A stretch of 29,225 nucleotides of DNA from a virus. Location of the stretch: the IMG/VR virus record IMGVR_UViG_3300007541_000130, positions 1 through 29,225 of that record, one strand, 5' to 3'. Of the stretch, positions 6,667 to 15,444 are shown in pieces (positions within the stretch are counted from its first letter, which is position 1; each line of letters opens with the position of its first letter). Both the position numbers and the translations under genes were made by a program. The notes beneath the pieces are model-generated. The model saw only the letters and a program-made list of their open reading frames with translations, had not been told where the DNA came from and ran no database searches.

Positions 6667-8879
6667 TGGAGTATAAACAGACGTTATTTAGTATTGTAGA
6701 TCCAATAAGAACTAACACTCTGATAAGATTAAACAAGAGTAAGTCTTGGGAGTACGGATATAATAAGGAACACGACATTGTCGTAATAAGCAAGACCGGA
6801 CAGATAGGTGAGGTTTATGAAATACAAAACTTAAAAATAGCACTTCCTCCAGCCCCAAAAGGATTGATTAAGGGTGAAAACAAATGGTCGCCTCATGATT
6901 ATCCAAAAGAGTTGGCTCAAATAAAAAGTATATTTGAATGGGACTCTTATCCAAAAGAGTTTAAGGAAAAATGGGATGAATATATCGATACTGAATTCAC
7001 CAGGCGCGAGGATGGATATTGGTTTTATAACAATGGAAAACCTACCTACATAACGGGGTCACACTACATGTATCTCCAATGGACTAAAATTGACGTTGGA
7101 AGACCAGATTTTAGAGAGGCTAATAGGCTTTTTTTTATATTTTGGGAGGCCTGCAAAGCAGATAATAGGAGTTACGGGATGTGTTATTTAAAGAATAGGC
7201 GTTCTGGATTCTCATTTATGTCGTCAGCTGAAACAGTAAATTTAGCGACTATAAAGTCTGATGCTAGATTTGGTATACTATCTAAATCTGGAGCTGACGC
7301 AAAGAAAATGTTTACAGACAAGGTTGTGCCTATATCATTGAACTATCCGTTCTTCTTTAAGCCAATACAAGATGGTATGGATAGACCTAAAACAGAATTA
7401 GCATATCGAGTGCCGGCATCGAAACTGACAAAGAAGAATATAACAAATGTCAATGATGTCAAAATGATGGAGGGTCTTGATACAACTATAGACTGGAAGA
7501 ATACAGGAGATAACTCATATGATGGTGAAAAGTTAAGTTTGCTTGTTCACGATGAAGCTGGTAAGTGGCTAAAACCAGATAACATATTAAATAACTGGAG
7601 GGTAACCAAAACAACATTAAGACTTGGCAGTAGGATTACTGGCAAATGCATGATGGGTTCGACTTCAAATGCTCTTGACAAGGGTGGTGAGAACTTTAAG
7701 AAACTATATTATGACTCCGATGTTACAAAAAGAAATAAGAATGGACAAACTCGCAGTGGATTATATAGTTTGTTCATCCCTATGGAATGGAACTACGAAG
7801 GATACATTGATTCTTTTGGACACCCTGTATTCGATACGCCGGAAGATAAAACTTTTGGACCTCTTGGAGACGAAATCGAAATAGGAGTAATAGAACATTG
7901 GGAAAATGAAGCAGACGGACTAAAAGGAGATCAAGATGCTTTAAATGAGTTTTATAGACAATTCCCTAGAAATGAGCAACATGCATTCAGGGACGAAACA
8001 AAAAGCAGCATATTTAATCTTTCTAAAATATACGAGCAAATAGATTATAATGAAGGCATTGGATATTCAAGCGTTATAACGAAGGGCAACTTCCAATGGC
8101 AAAACGGAATAAGAGACAGTAAGGTTTTGTTTGTTCCCGACAACAATGGAAGGTTTAAGGTGTCGTGGGTACCAAGTATAAATTTACAAAACCATGTAAT
8201 AGAAAAAAACGGAGTTAAATACCCAGGTAATGAACATATCGGAGCTTTTGGCTGTGATAGCTACGACATATCGGGAACTGTAGATAAAAGAGGTTCCAAG
8301 GGAGCGTTACACGGGTTGACTAAGTTTAATATGGATGATGCTCCAAGCAATTCTTTTTTTCTTGAATACGTAGCAAGGCCTCAAACAGCTGAAATTTTCT
8401 TTGAGGATGTTTTAATGGCATTAATATTTTATGGTATGCCAATACTTGCCGAGAATAATAAGCCTAGATTATTGTATTATATAAAAAGAAGGGGATATAG
8501 GGGTTTTTCAATGAATAGACCAGATAAAACCTTTACTAAGTTGTCTCCTGCGGAGAAAGAAATAGGTGGCATACCTAACTCTGGAGAAGATATAAAGCAA
8601 GCTCACGCTGCGGCTATAGAGAGTTATATAGATAAATATGTTGGACATGTTGGTGATGGGAATTACGGCACAATGTATTTTGATAGAACTCTTCAGGATT
8701 GGGCTGGATTTGACATAAACAATAGAACAAAGTACGACGCGGCCATAAGTTCTGGGTTAGCTATAATGGCCTGTAACAGGCATTTGTATAAACCAAATGA
8801 CGATAAAAAAGTTAAAACACTTGATTTTAGCTTCAAAAAATACAATAACTCTGGAGCTTTTTCAAAAATACTACGATAA
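6663..8879 (+). CDS. terL: Terminase large subunit (packaging ATPase-nuclease)
   Basis: The protein is 738 residues. The N-terminal ATPase has a degenerate Walker A at about 177-184 (KNRRSGFS), Walker B LLVHDEAGKW with D297-E298, and a coupling motif GSTSNALDKGG. The C-terminal RNase H-like nuclease shows FGCDSYDIS (D532) and the closing NRTKYDAAISSGLA with D692 after DWAGFDIN; a Glu in TAEIFFEDV may be the middle acidic residue. It pumps DNA through the portal into the empty head and cuts concatemers. The Walker A has RRSGFS in place of the classic GKS/T, as is common in phage terminases. The portal gene starts on the next base after its stop. The length is somewhat above the usual 500-650 because of an N-terminal extension of roughly 100 residues before the ATPase fold. 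Confidence 0.92.
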   Translation: MMEYKQTLFSIVDPIRTNTLIRLNKSKSWEYGYNKEHDIVVISKTGQIGEVYEIQNLKIALPPAPKGLIKGENKWSPHDYPKELAQIKSIFEWDSYPKEFKEKWDEYIDTEFTRREDGYWFYNNGKPTYITGSHYMYLQWTKIDVGRPDFREANRLFFIFWEACKADNRSYGMCYLKNRRSGFSFMSSAETVNLATIKSDARFGILSKSGADAKKMFTDKVVPISLNYPFFFKPIQDGMDRPKTELAYRVPASKLTKKNITNVNDVKMMEGLDTTIDWKNTGDNSYDGEKLSLLVHDEAGKWLKPDNILNNWRVTKTTLRLGSRITGKCMMGSTSNALDKGGENFKKLYYDSDVTKRNKNGQTRSGLYSLFIPMEWNYEGYIDSFGHPVFDTPEDKTFGPLGDEIEIGVIEHWENEADGLKGDQDALNEFYRQFPRNEQHAFRDETKSSIFNLSKIYEQIDYNEGIGYSSVITKGNFQWQNGIRDSKVLFVPDNNGRFKVSWVPSINLQNHVIEKNGVKYPGNEHIGAFGCDSYDISGTVDKRGSKGALHGLTKFNMDDAPSNSFFLEYVARPQTAEIFFEDVLMALIFYGMPILAENNKPRLLYYIKRRGYRGFSMNRPDKTFTKLSPAEKEIGGIPNSGEDIKQAHAAAIESYIDKYVGHVGDGNYGTMYFDRTLQDWAGFDINNRTKYDAAISSGLAIMACNRHLYKPNDDKKVKTLDFSFKKYNNSGAFSKILR

Positions 8880-11297
8880 ATGCAAAAAATACTACCAAAA
8901 GGTATATTCCCTTCGCAATCTGAAAGTGATTCTGTAAAGTCAAGCAAACAGTATGGTCTTGAAGTGGCTAAGGCGATAGAGGGAGAGTGGTTTAAAAAAG
9001 AAGGTGGAGCAACGAGATATCACGCTAATAGGGATAATTTTCATAAATTAAGACAATACGCCAGAGGCGAGCAATCTATACAAAAGTATAAAGACGAGTT
9101 GTCAATAAATGGAGATTTATCTTACTTAAACCTAGATTGGAAGCCTGTTCCTATTATACCTAAGTTTGTAGATATAGTTGTAAATGGCATAGAGAGTAGG
9201 CCTTATTCTGTTAGGGCTTACGCTCAAGACCCTTCTTCGATACAAGAAAAGACAAGATATATAAATGACGTCCTTAATGATATGTACGCTTATGACATTA
9301 AGGACAAGATTAAAAAGAGCCTTGGGGTAGATACCTTCAATACTCCTCAAGATAAAGTTCCAGGATCAGAGGAGGAGCTTCAATTGCACATACAATTAAA
9401 CTACAAACAAAACATAGAGATAGCTGCTGAAGAGGCTATAGATAATGTATTTGACCATAATAAGTATGATCAGATACAAAATAGACTTGCATACGACTTA
9501 GTTACAATAGGCATTGCTGCACACAAAAATTCATTTAATACAGCAGAGGGTATAAAGATAGAGTATGTGGACCCTGCTGACTTAGTATACTCCTACACTG
9601 ACTCTCCTTATTTCGATGATTTATACTACGTTGGCGAAATAAGAAAAACAACCATAACAGAACTCAAGAAGCAATACCCAAATCTTACGGATGAAGATAT
9701 AAAAGAGATAGAGGGTACTGGATCTAATCATGAAAACTACAATAGGTCTTATTCTTATTCTGATGCTGAGGATAATAATAATGTGTATGTTCTTTATTTT
9801 GAATATAAAACATATAAAAATCAAGTTTACAAGATAAAGGAAACAGCAACTGGTGCTGATAAGATAATAAAAAAAGACGATACATTTAATCCTCCTAAAG
9901 ACCAAAGATCTAGATTTGAAAAGGTAAATAGGTCTATAGAGGTTTTGTATACTGGAGCTAAGGTCATAGGAATGAATACTTTGCTTGAGTGGAAACTTGC
10001 AGAGAACATGACTAGGCCAAAATCTGATACCACTAAGGTTCAGATGTCCTACAACATTGTAGCTCCTAGGTATTATAAAGGTAAAATAGAATCTTTAGTC
10101 GGGAGAATGACTAGTTTCGCAGACATGATTCAATTGACCCATTTAAAATTACAGCAAGTATTATCTAGAATGGTTCCTGATGGAGTTTATCTTGACGCTG
10201 ATGGTATTGCTGAAATAGATTTAGGAAACGGAACTTACTACAGTCCACAAGAGGCTTTAAACATGTACTTCCAGACTGGGTCTATCATAGGTAGGTCTAT
10301 GACTCAGGATGGAGAGTTTAATCACTCTAGAACCCCAATCCAAGAGCTTCAAACTTCTGCTTCAAACGCCAAAATATCAAGTCTTATAAATTCCTACAAT
10401 TACTACATGGGAATGATAAGGGATGTTACCGGTCTTAACGAAGCTAGAGACGGGTCAACCCCAGACAAAGACTCTCTTGTTGGTGTTCAGAAATTAGCTG
10501 CAGCAAACTCAAATACAGCTACCAGACACATCGTACACTCTGTAATGTATTTAGCGCTTAAAGCAGCAGAGGCTTCTTGCCTTAGAGTTTCAGACGTATT
10601 AGAGTTTGGTAATACAACAGCATCTTTTATATCCAGCATAGGAAAGGTTAACGTAAGCACGTTGTCAGAAATAAAAGATCTTTATCTTCATGATTTTGGT
10701 ATATTTTTGGAGGTTTCTCCTGATGAAGAAGAAAGGCAGTTTCTTGAAAATAACATACAAATAGCTTTGCAAAGGGACCAAATAGGCCTCGACGACGTCA
10801 TAGATATCAGGAATGTAAAAAACATATCACTGGCTAATCAGCTCTTGAAGCTTAGGAAGACTAAGAAAATGGAGCGAGATCAAGCTATACAACAACAGAA
10901 TATACAGGCTCAAACGCAATCAAATATACAGTCAGCTCAAGCAGCAGCCGAAGCTGATATGCAGAAGAAGCAGGCTTTAACTCAAATGGAATCTCAATTA
11001 CAACAGGTTAAAGCAAATCTTGAGATGCAAAAACTAGAACGGGAAGCTCAACTAAAGGTTCAGTTAATGGAGCGTGAGTTTCAGTTCAACATGCAGCTTA
11101 AACAAGCTGAATTACAAGTGATAAACGAAAGAGATAGGTACAAGGAAGATAGAAAAGATAAGAGAACTAAAATACAAGCTTCTCAACAATCCGAGTTAAT
11201 AGATCAGAGAAAGAATAGCGGAGCTCCAAAGAATTTTGAATCTGCTGGATTTGATGGATTAGGAGGATTTGGATTGGAGCAATTTGAACCTAGATAA
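8880..11297 (+). CDS. Portal protein
   Basis: The protein is 805 residues and starts immediately after terL. The N-terminal portal body carries WKPVPIIPKFVDIVVNGI and RPYSVRAYAQDPSS, then YDLVTIGIAAHKNSF and IEYVDPADLVYSYTDSP, patterns found in podovirus-type portals. The middle has the stem and wing part (TRPKSDTTKVQMSYNIVAP, SLVGRMTSFADMIQLTHL, MIRDVTGLNEARDGSTPD). From about residue 655 the sequence turns into a long Gln/Ala/Lys-rich helix (QQQNIQAQTQSNIQSAQ, QMESQLQQVKANLEMQKLE). That tail could form a long coiled-coil barrel inside the capsid, as in P22-type portals. The portal forms the dodecameric DNA gate at one vertex. The call is secure from position plus motifs; the barrel is inference. 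Confidence 0.88.
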   Translation: MQKILPKGIFPSQSESDSVKSSKQYGLEVAKAIEGEWFKKEGGATRYHANRDNFHKLRQYARGEQSIQKYKDELSINGDLSYLNLDWKPVPIIPKFVDIVVNGIESRPYSVRAYAQDPSSIQEKTRYINDVLNDMYAYDIKDKIKKSLGVDTFNTPQDKVPGSEEELQLHIQLNYKQNIEIAAEEAIDNVFDHNKYDQIQNRLAYDLVTIGIAAHKNSFNTAEGIKIEYVDPADLVYSYTDSPYFDDLYYVGEIRKTTITELKKQYPNLTDEDIKEIEGTGSNHENYNRSYSYSDAEDNNNVYVLYFEYKTYKNQVYKIKETATGADKIIKKDDTFNPPKDQRSRFEKVNRSIEVLYTGAKVIGMNTLLEWKLAENMTRPKSDTTKVQMSYNIVAPRYYKGKIESLVGRMTSFADMIQLTHLKLQQVLSRMVPDGVYLDADGIAEIDLGNGTYYSPQEALNMYFQTGSIIGRSMTQDGEFNHSRTPIQELQTSASNAKISSLINSYNYYMGMIRDVTGLNEARDGSTPDKDSLVGVQKLAAANSNTATRHIVHSVMYLALKAAEASCLRVSDVLEFGNTTASFISSIGKVNVSTLSEIKDLYLHDFGIFLEVSPDEEERQFLENNIQIALQRDQIGLDDVIDIRNVKNISLANQLLKLRKTKKMERDQAIQQQNIQAQTQSNIQSAQAAAEADMQKKQALTQMESQLQQVKANLEMQKLEREAQLKVQLMEREFQFNMQLKQAELQVINERDRYKEDRKDKRTKIQASQQSELIDQRKNSGAPKNFESAGFDGLGGFGLEQFEPR

Positions 11298-11311
11298 AAT
11301 CATATAATATT

Positions 11312-12379
11312 ATGTCTGAAATACAAGAACAACTACAGAAAGAACAAGAAGGATCTATTCAAGAAAGAGAAACTAAGGTGCTTGAAAAAGCAGGAGTCAA
11401 AATAGATGACAATACTTATAAGTTAGACTTAAAAAATGCCGTTCAAAAACAAAGCCCAGATGAAAGCGTGCTACGCGAAGAAGAGCCCAAAGTGGAATTG
11501 CAAAAAATGGTCGGCAAAGACAACGAACAACTTGAAGAAGGTAAAGAAGAAGCAATAGAACTTATAAACGAAGAAGAAGATGAGCTGTATAGCAAAAAAA
11601 GTAAAGAAAATGAAGAGCAGCCAGTTCAAAATGAAACAAGGCAGCAAGAAACCCAAGCAGAAGTACGGGAAATAAACCTTCCAGAAAATATACAGAGCTT
11701 AGTGCAGTTTATGAATGAAACTGGAGGTAGTCTAGAAGATTACATTCGACTAAGCGCTGATTATTCCAAAGTAGATGATTTGGCTCTATTAAGGGAGTAT
11801 TACAAACAAACAAAACCGCATCTAGATAGAGACGAAATAGATTTTTTAATAGAAGATCAATTTGCTTTTGATGAAGATTTAGATAGCGATAAAGATATAA
11901 AAAGAAAGAAGCTTGCTTATAAGCAGGAGTTAAATGGAGCAAGGGAGTTTCTTTCAGGATTAAAAGATAGATATTATCAAGAAGTCAAGTCAAGGCCAAG
12001 CTTAAGTCAAGAGGCTAAAAACGCTATTGACTTCTTTAATAAATACAAAGAACAGCAGGATGAGCTAACTGCTATTCAGAAGCAACAATCTGAACGTTTT
12101 ACAAAGATGACTAATGAAGTTTTTCACGATGAATTCAAAGGTTTTGATTTCAAAGTCGGGGATAATAGATATAGGTTCAAAGTAAATGATGTTCAGCAAG
12201 CTAAAAATTCGCAGCTTGATCTTGTTAAAGCGTTCGGGACGTTCCTTAACGAAGACAACAGTATAAAAGATGCGTATGGTTATCATAAAGCTGTATTTGT
12301 TGCTAGAAATGCAGATTCAATAGTTAATCACTTTCATGAGCAAGGAAAGGCTGATGCTATAAGACAATTAGAAGCCTAG
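11312..12379 (+). CDS. Putative capsid scaffold protein
   Basis: This 355-residue protein is very rich in Glu, Gln, Lys and Asp, especially in the first 130 residues (KEQEGSIQERETK, LINEEEDELYSKKSKE). A more ordered middle follows: LPENIQSLVQFMNETGGSL, EDYIRLSADYSKVDDLALL, REYYKQTKPHLDRDEIDFL. The C-terminal part is a helical region with FHDEFKGFDFKVGDNRYRF. It lies between portal and major capsid protein, the usual scaffold position. It would guide capsid assembly from inside the procapsid and then leave or be degraded. I see no protease motif, so a maturation protease is not apparent in the window. The gene ends in TAG, and the reading frame stays open for another 40 codons beyond it to TAA at 12500. 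Confidence 0.72.
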   Translation: MSEIQEQLQKEQEGSIQERETKVLEKAGVKIDDNTYKLDLKNAVQKQSPDESVLREEEPKVELQKMVGKDNEQLEEGKEEAIELINEEEDELYSKKSKENEEQPVQNETRQQETQAEVREINLPENIQSLVQFMNETGGSLEDYIRLSADYSKVDDLALLREYYKQTKPHLDRDEIDFLIEDQFAFDEDLDSDKDIKRKKLAYKQELNGAREFLSGLKDRYYQEVKSRPSLSQEAKNAIDFFNKYKEQQDELTAIQKQQSERFTKMTNEVFHDEFKGFDFKVGDNRYRFKVNDVQQAKNSQLDLVKAFGTFLNEDNSIKDAYGYHKAVFVARNADSIVNHFHEQGKADAIRQLEA

Positions 12380-12394
12380 TCTAAAAACATAAAT

Positions 12395-12502
12395 ATGAAT
12401 CCAAGAAAAACATCCGACGGGATGATTGACGCTGGAGGATTTAAAGTGAGGGCTATATCTGGAGACGATAGCTCACAATTCAAAGTTAAAATAAGAAAAT
12501 AA
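12395..12502 (+). CDS. 35-residue peptide between scaffold and capsid genes
   Basis: The ORF encodes 35 residues: MNPRKTSDGMIDAGGFKVR followed by AISGDDSSQFKVKIRK. It is basic with two short FKV strands. It lies in the same reading frame as the scaffold gene, separated from its TAG by five sense codons (SKNIN). It might therefore be a separate small gene with an A-rich leader (aaaacataaat) or a C-terminal extension made by reading through the TAG. The composition looks coding rather than random. I do not recognise the family. The position suggests a head protein if real. Confidence 0.45.
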   Translation: MNPRKTSDGMIDAGGFKVRAISGDDSSQFKVKIRK

Positions 12503-12522
12503 TTTTTTAAAAAAAAGAAAAA
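12503..12522 (+). promoter_or_regulatory. A-rich translation leader of the capsid gene
   Basis: The 20 bases before the capsid ATG are six T followed by A and a single G. A-rich, Shine-Dalgarno-free leaders favour translation in Bacteroidota. This is the most extreme such leader in the window and fits a gene that must be expressed at very high level. No promoter boxes can be called with confidence. Confidence 0.4.
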
Positions 12523-13902
12523 ATGGCATTTGGAATAACAAATCCTGGCATCATATTAGCTAATGCATCGCCAGTTAAACAAACTTTAGCCAGCAACTAC
12601 ATTGACTTTACTGCTCAAGGTACGGCTGGATGGGCTCAACAATACCTTCCAGACCTTTACGAGGCTGAGGTAGAGCGTTATGGCGACCGTACAGTAGCCG
12701 GCTTCTTGAAAGCAACAGGCTCTGAGATGCCTATGTCTTCTGATCAGGTTATCTGGACAGAGCAGGGCCGCCTTCACCTTTCTTACTCCGGTACAGTAGC
12801 TACTGCAGCTACAGAAAGTGTTATCACTGGTTTAACAGCTCACGCAATTAGAGCTGGTCAGACTGTAGTAATTGCTCAAGGAAGCAATGTTTTCAAGGCT
12901 TACGTCACTAATGCTAGCTCAGCAGATCAAATTACAGTTAAATCATACACTGGGGCTTTTGCTGCTGCTGCATGTACATTATTTGTTTATGGTTCTGAGT
13001 TCAAAAAGGGAACTGTCGGAATGTCTGGTGCAGTTAAGCCAGATTTCGTTTCCTTGACTAACAAGCCAATAATCCTTAAAGATCATTACGAAATCTCCGG
13101 ATCTGACGCATCTCAAATTGGATGGGTTGAAGTTGCTGGCGAAAATGGTCAAACAGGGTATTTGTGGTATATCAAAGCTGAGGGTGACACTCGCACTAGG
13201 TTTGAGGACTACATGGAAATGGCTATGGTTGAAGCTGAGACTGTTACAAACACAAGCTTATCTGATGATGCAAATGAAGGTATCACTGGTAGCCAAGGTC
13301 TTTTCGAGGCAATCGAAGATCGCGGTCACATTGCTACAGATGTTTTTGTTAGCGCTGACCCTAAAGACGATTTAGCTAGCTTTGATGAAATCCTAATTAA
13401 ACTTGATAAGCAAGGAGCTATTGAGGAAAACATGCTATTCCTTAACAGAGATCAAGCTTTAGGATTAGACGATATGCTTGCGGCTCAAAATGGTCATTAC
13501 GCATCAGGAGGAGCTTCTTGGGGTGTATTTAACAACTCTGAGGATATGGCCCTTAATCTTGGATTCTCTGGGTTCCGTAGAGGTTCTTACGACTTCTATA
13601 AAACTGACTGGAAATACTTGAATGACGGATCAACTAGAGGGTTGATTGGTGGCGTTAAAGGTGTCCTAGTTCCGGCTGGTACCTCTAGCGTTTACGACCA
13701 AATACTTGGTAAAAACCTAAAACGTCCTTTCCTTCATGTTCGTTATCGTGCTTCTCAAGCTGATGACCGCAGAATGAAGTCTTGGATTACCGGTTCAGTT
13801 GGTGGAGCTTCTACTTCAAGCTTAGATGCTATGGAGGTACATTATCTATCTGAAAGATGTTTAATTGTACAAGGAGCTAACAACTTTATGTTATTTAAGT
13901 AA
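12523..13902 (+). CDS. Major capsid protein
   Basis: The protein is 459 residues. It starts MAFGITNPGIILANASPVK and has AQQYLPDLYEAEVERYGDR, then SEMPMSSDQVIWTEQGRLH. About residues 88-155 form a Thr/Ala/Val-rich beta insertion. It returns with VYGSEFKKGT, SLTNKPIILKDHYEISGSD and QIGWVEV, a central helical part (TRTRFEDYMEMAMVEAE) and a C-terminal HYLSERCLIVQGANNFMLF. This plan, next to a scaffold gene and a strong terminator, identifies the HK97-fold shell protein of this phage type. Codon use differs from the neighbours: by my count 10 of 17 Arg codons are CGT or CGC, while AGA/AGG dominate elsewhere. This fits very high expression. It is a likely client of the phage GroEL-GroES. No delta-domain cleavage site could be identified. 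Confidence 0.85.
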   Translation: MAFGITNPGIILANASPVKQTLASNYIDFTAQGTAGWAQQYLPDLYEAEVERYGDRTVAGFLKATGSEMPMSSDQVIWTEQGRLHLSYSGTVATAATESVITGLTAHAIRAGQTVVIAQGSNVFKAYVTNASSADQITVKSYTGAFAAAACTLFVYGSEFKKGTVGMSGAVKPDFVSLTNKPIILKDHYEISGSDASQIGWVEVAGENGQTGYLWYIKAEGDTRTRFEDYMEMAMVEAETVTNTSLSDDANEGITGSQGLFEAIEDRGHIATDVFVSADPKDDLASFDEILIKLDKQGAIEENMLFLNRDQALGLDDMLAAQNGHYASGGASWGVFNNSEDMALNLGFSGFRRGSYDFYKTDWKYLNDGSTRGLIGGVKGVLVPAGTSSVYDQILGKNLKRPFLHVRYRASQADDRRMKSWITGSVGGASTSSLDAMEVHYLSERCLIVQGANNFMLFK

Positions 13903-13910
13903 TAAACATT

Positions 13911-13955
13911 AGGGATGCAAGGGGGTTGTTTTTTCAGCCCCCTAATTCCCTTTTA
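13911..13955 (+). terminator. Rho-independent terminator after the capsid gene (nested hairpin)
   Basis: An inner stem GGGGGTTG (13921-13928) pairs with CAGCCCCC (13935-13942) around a loop of six T, with one G-T pair. An outer stem AGGGA (13911-13915) pairs with TCCCT (13947-13951). A run TTTT follows. It begins 9 bases after the capsid stop codon and would end or thin out the capsid transcript. Confidence 0.8.
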
Positions 13956-13972
13956 TTAAATTTTATTGTATT

Positions 13973-14710
13973 ATGGCTAGTAATAATGAATCATGGGTTT
14001 CTAAAGATAGAACCTATTTATTGAAAGGCGGAAAAACGCCATTAACCTATACTATAAGATCTAGAAATATATATTATTTCGACGAGGAATTAGGTTATGA
14101 AAGAGAATTAAAGTATACTGTAAACCAGAAAACGCCTTTTGTTGATGAATTCAAAGGGCAAGCTAGGTTGGCACACATAGTTTTTGAAGACGGGATATTG
14201 TTTGTTCCAAAAGAAAAACAGCCATTGCAAAAACTATTATCTATTTACCATCCAGACTTAAACTCTATTTACGAAGAGTATGATGCAGAGGCGGACGCTA
14301 TAGATGAGTTGTCTGCAATTGAATTAGAGATAGAGGCTTTGAACATAGCTAAGAACATGGATATAACATCTGCAGAGGCTATTGTTCGGGTAAACGTAGG
14401 ATCTCAAGTTAATAAAATGACGTCTCAAGAAGTAAAAAGAGATTTGTTAATATTTGCAAAAAGAGATCCTGAATCATTCTTGGAGCTTGCGAATGATGAA
14501 AACGTAGCTGTAAGAAATATAGGATTAAAAGCTGTCGAACAAGGTATTATCAAATTATCAGAAGACCAAAGGACTTTCAAATGGGCTTCTAACGGAAGGA
14601 AGCTAATGACTGTTCCTTTTGACGAGAATCCTTACTCGGCCCTAGCGGCTTGGTTTAAGACAGATGAAGGAGTTGAGGTTTACTCAGCGATAGAAAAAAA
14701 ATTGAAATAA
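13973..14710 (+). CDS. Conserved head-region protein (245 aa), unknown role
   Basis: The protein starts MASNNESWVSKDRTYLLKG. The first part is beta-rich (KTPLTYTIRSRNIYYFDEE, GQARLAHIVFEDGILFVPK), followed by an acidic helical middle (YEEYDAEADAIDELSAIE, LEIEALNIAKNMDI). The C-terminal domain looks like a small helical/winged fold (QEVKRDLLIFAKRDPESF, DQRTFKWASNGRKLMTVP). It is flanked by two terminators, so it may have its own expression level. The position just after the capsid gene fits a decoration, head-completion or vertex protein, but I know no characterised relative. No catalytic motif is visible. Confidence 0.6.
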   Translation: MASNNESWVSKDRTYLLKGGKTPLTYTIRSRNIYYFDEELGYERELKYTVNQKTPFVDEFKGQARLAHIVFEDGILFVPKEKQPLQKLLSIYHPDLNSIYEEYDAEADAIDELSAIELEIEALNIAKNMDITSAEAIVRVNVGSQVNKMTSQEVKRDLLIFAKRDPESFLELANDENVAVRNIGLKAVEQGIIKLSEDQRTFKWASNGRKLMTVPFDENPYSALAAWFKTDEGVEVYSAIEKKLK

Positions 14711-14713
14711 CCG

Positions 14714-14735
14714 ATGGGGCTTCGGCCCCATTTTA
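14714..14735 (+). terminator. Rho-independent terminator with UUCG tetraloop
   Basis: A 7-bp stem ATGGGGC (14714-14720) pairs with GCCCCAT (14725-14731) around a TTCG loop, followed by TTTAC. UUCG loops make very stable hairpins. It lies 3 bases after the stop of the preceding gene and 10 bases before the next start, so readthrough or a new promoter inside it must feed the downstream genes. Confidence 0.75.
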
Positions 14736-14745
14736 CTTATAAGAT

Positions 14746-15444
14746 ATGGCTATAAATGTAAACAAAGTTTACCGAGTAGTTCTTGCTATTCTTAATAAAG
14801 AGCAAAGAGGGTATTTAACACCGGAACAATTTAATCGCATTGCCAGGCAAGCTCAGTTAGACTTGTTCGACAAGGCCTTTTATGATTATAATAGAGCTGT
14901 TAGGAAACAAGCTATTGGTGACTTTGTTGAGTTTGCAGATATAGCTTCTAAAATAAAGGAGAAAATAGATATATTTCACACATCATCCACACTTAGTCAT
15001 TCTGCTGGAACAGTCACAGTTCCAGATTCATTATATCAGTTAATCGGAGTTTATTCTACTGATAGGATGAAAGAGTTCGAGGAAGTTACTAAGGCGGAAA
15101 TTCCATATTTACTATCTTCATCATTGACATCACCAACCTCATCGTATCCAATATATTATACCGAAGGGCAATACATAAAAATATATCCATTAGACTACAA
15201 TGGAAATGTAGTTATAGATTACGTAGTTCCTCCATCGGATCCTATTTGGGCTTATAATGGAGGTGGCGCTAATGCTTATACGTACAGTGAGGCTGATTCA
15301 AATGATTTCGAAATACATCAATCTGAGGAGGTTGATTTAGTTTCAAAAATATTAGCGTACTCAGGTGTAATAATAAAAGATCCAACTGTGATTCAGGTTG
15401 CAGCACAAAAAGAAGCTAGTGATTTTAACCAAGACAATATATAA
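14746..15444 (+). CDS. Putative head-tail connector / adaptor protein
   Basis: The protein is 232 residues. The N-terminal helical part has YLTPEQFNRIARQAQLDLF and DKAFYDYNRAVRKQA. The middle is a beta-rich region (TVTVPDSLYQLIGVYS, PIYYTEGQYIKIYPLDYNG, NVVIDYVVPPSDP). The C-terminus is helical (SEEVDLVSKILAYSGVIIK). Helical bundle ends around a beta insertion are typical of ring-forming adaptor proteins that bind under the portal. It lies after capsid genes and its stop overlaps the start of another connector-like gene (TAATG), which supports this role. No close characterised relative is known to me, so the name is by position and fold impression. Confidence 0.5.
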   Translation: MAINVNKVYRVVLAILNKEQRGYLTPEQFNRIARQAQLDLFDKAFYDYNRAVRKQAIGDFVEFADIASKIKEKIDIFHTSSTLSHSAGTVTVPDSLYQLIGVYSTDRMKEFEEVTKAEIPYLLSSSLTSPTSSYPIYYTEGQYIKIYPLDYNGNVVIDYVVPPSDPIWAYNGGGANAYTYSEADSNDFEIHQSEEVDLVSKILAYSGVIIKDPTVIQVAAQKEASDFNQDNI

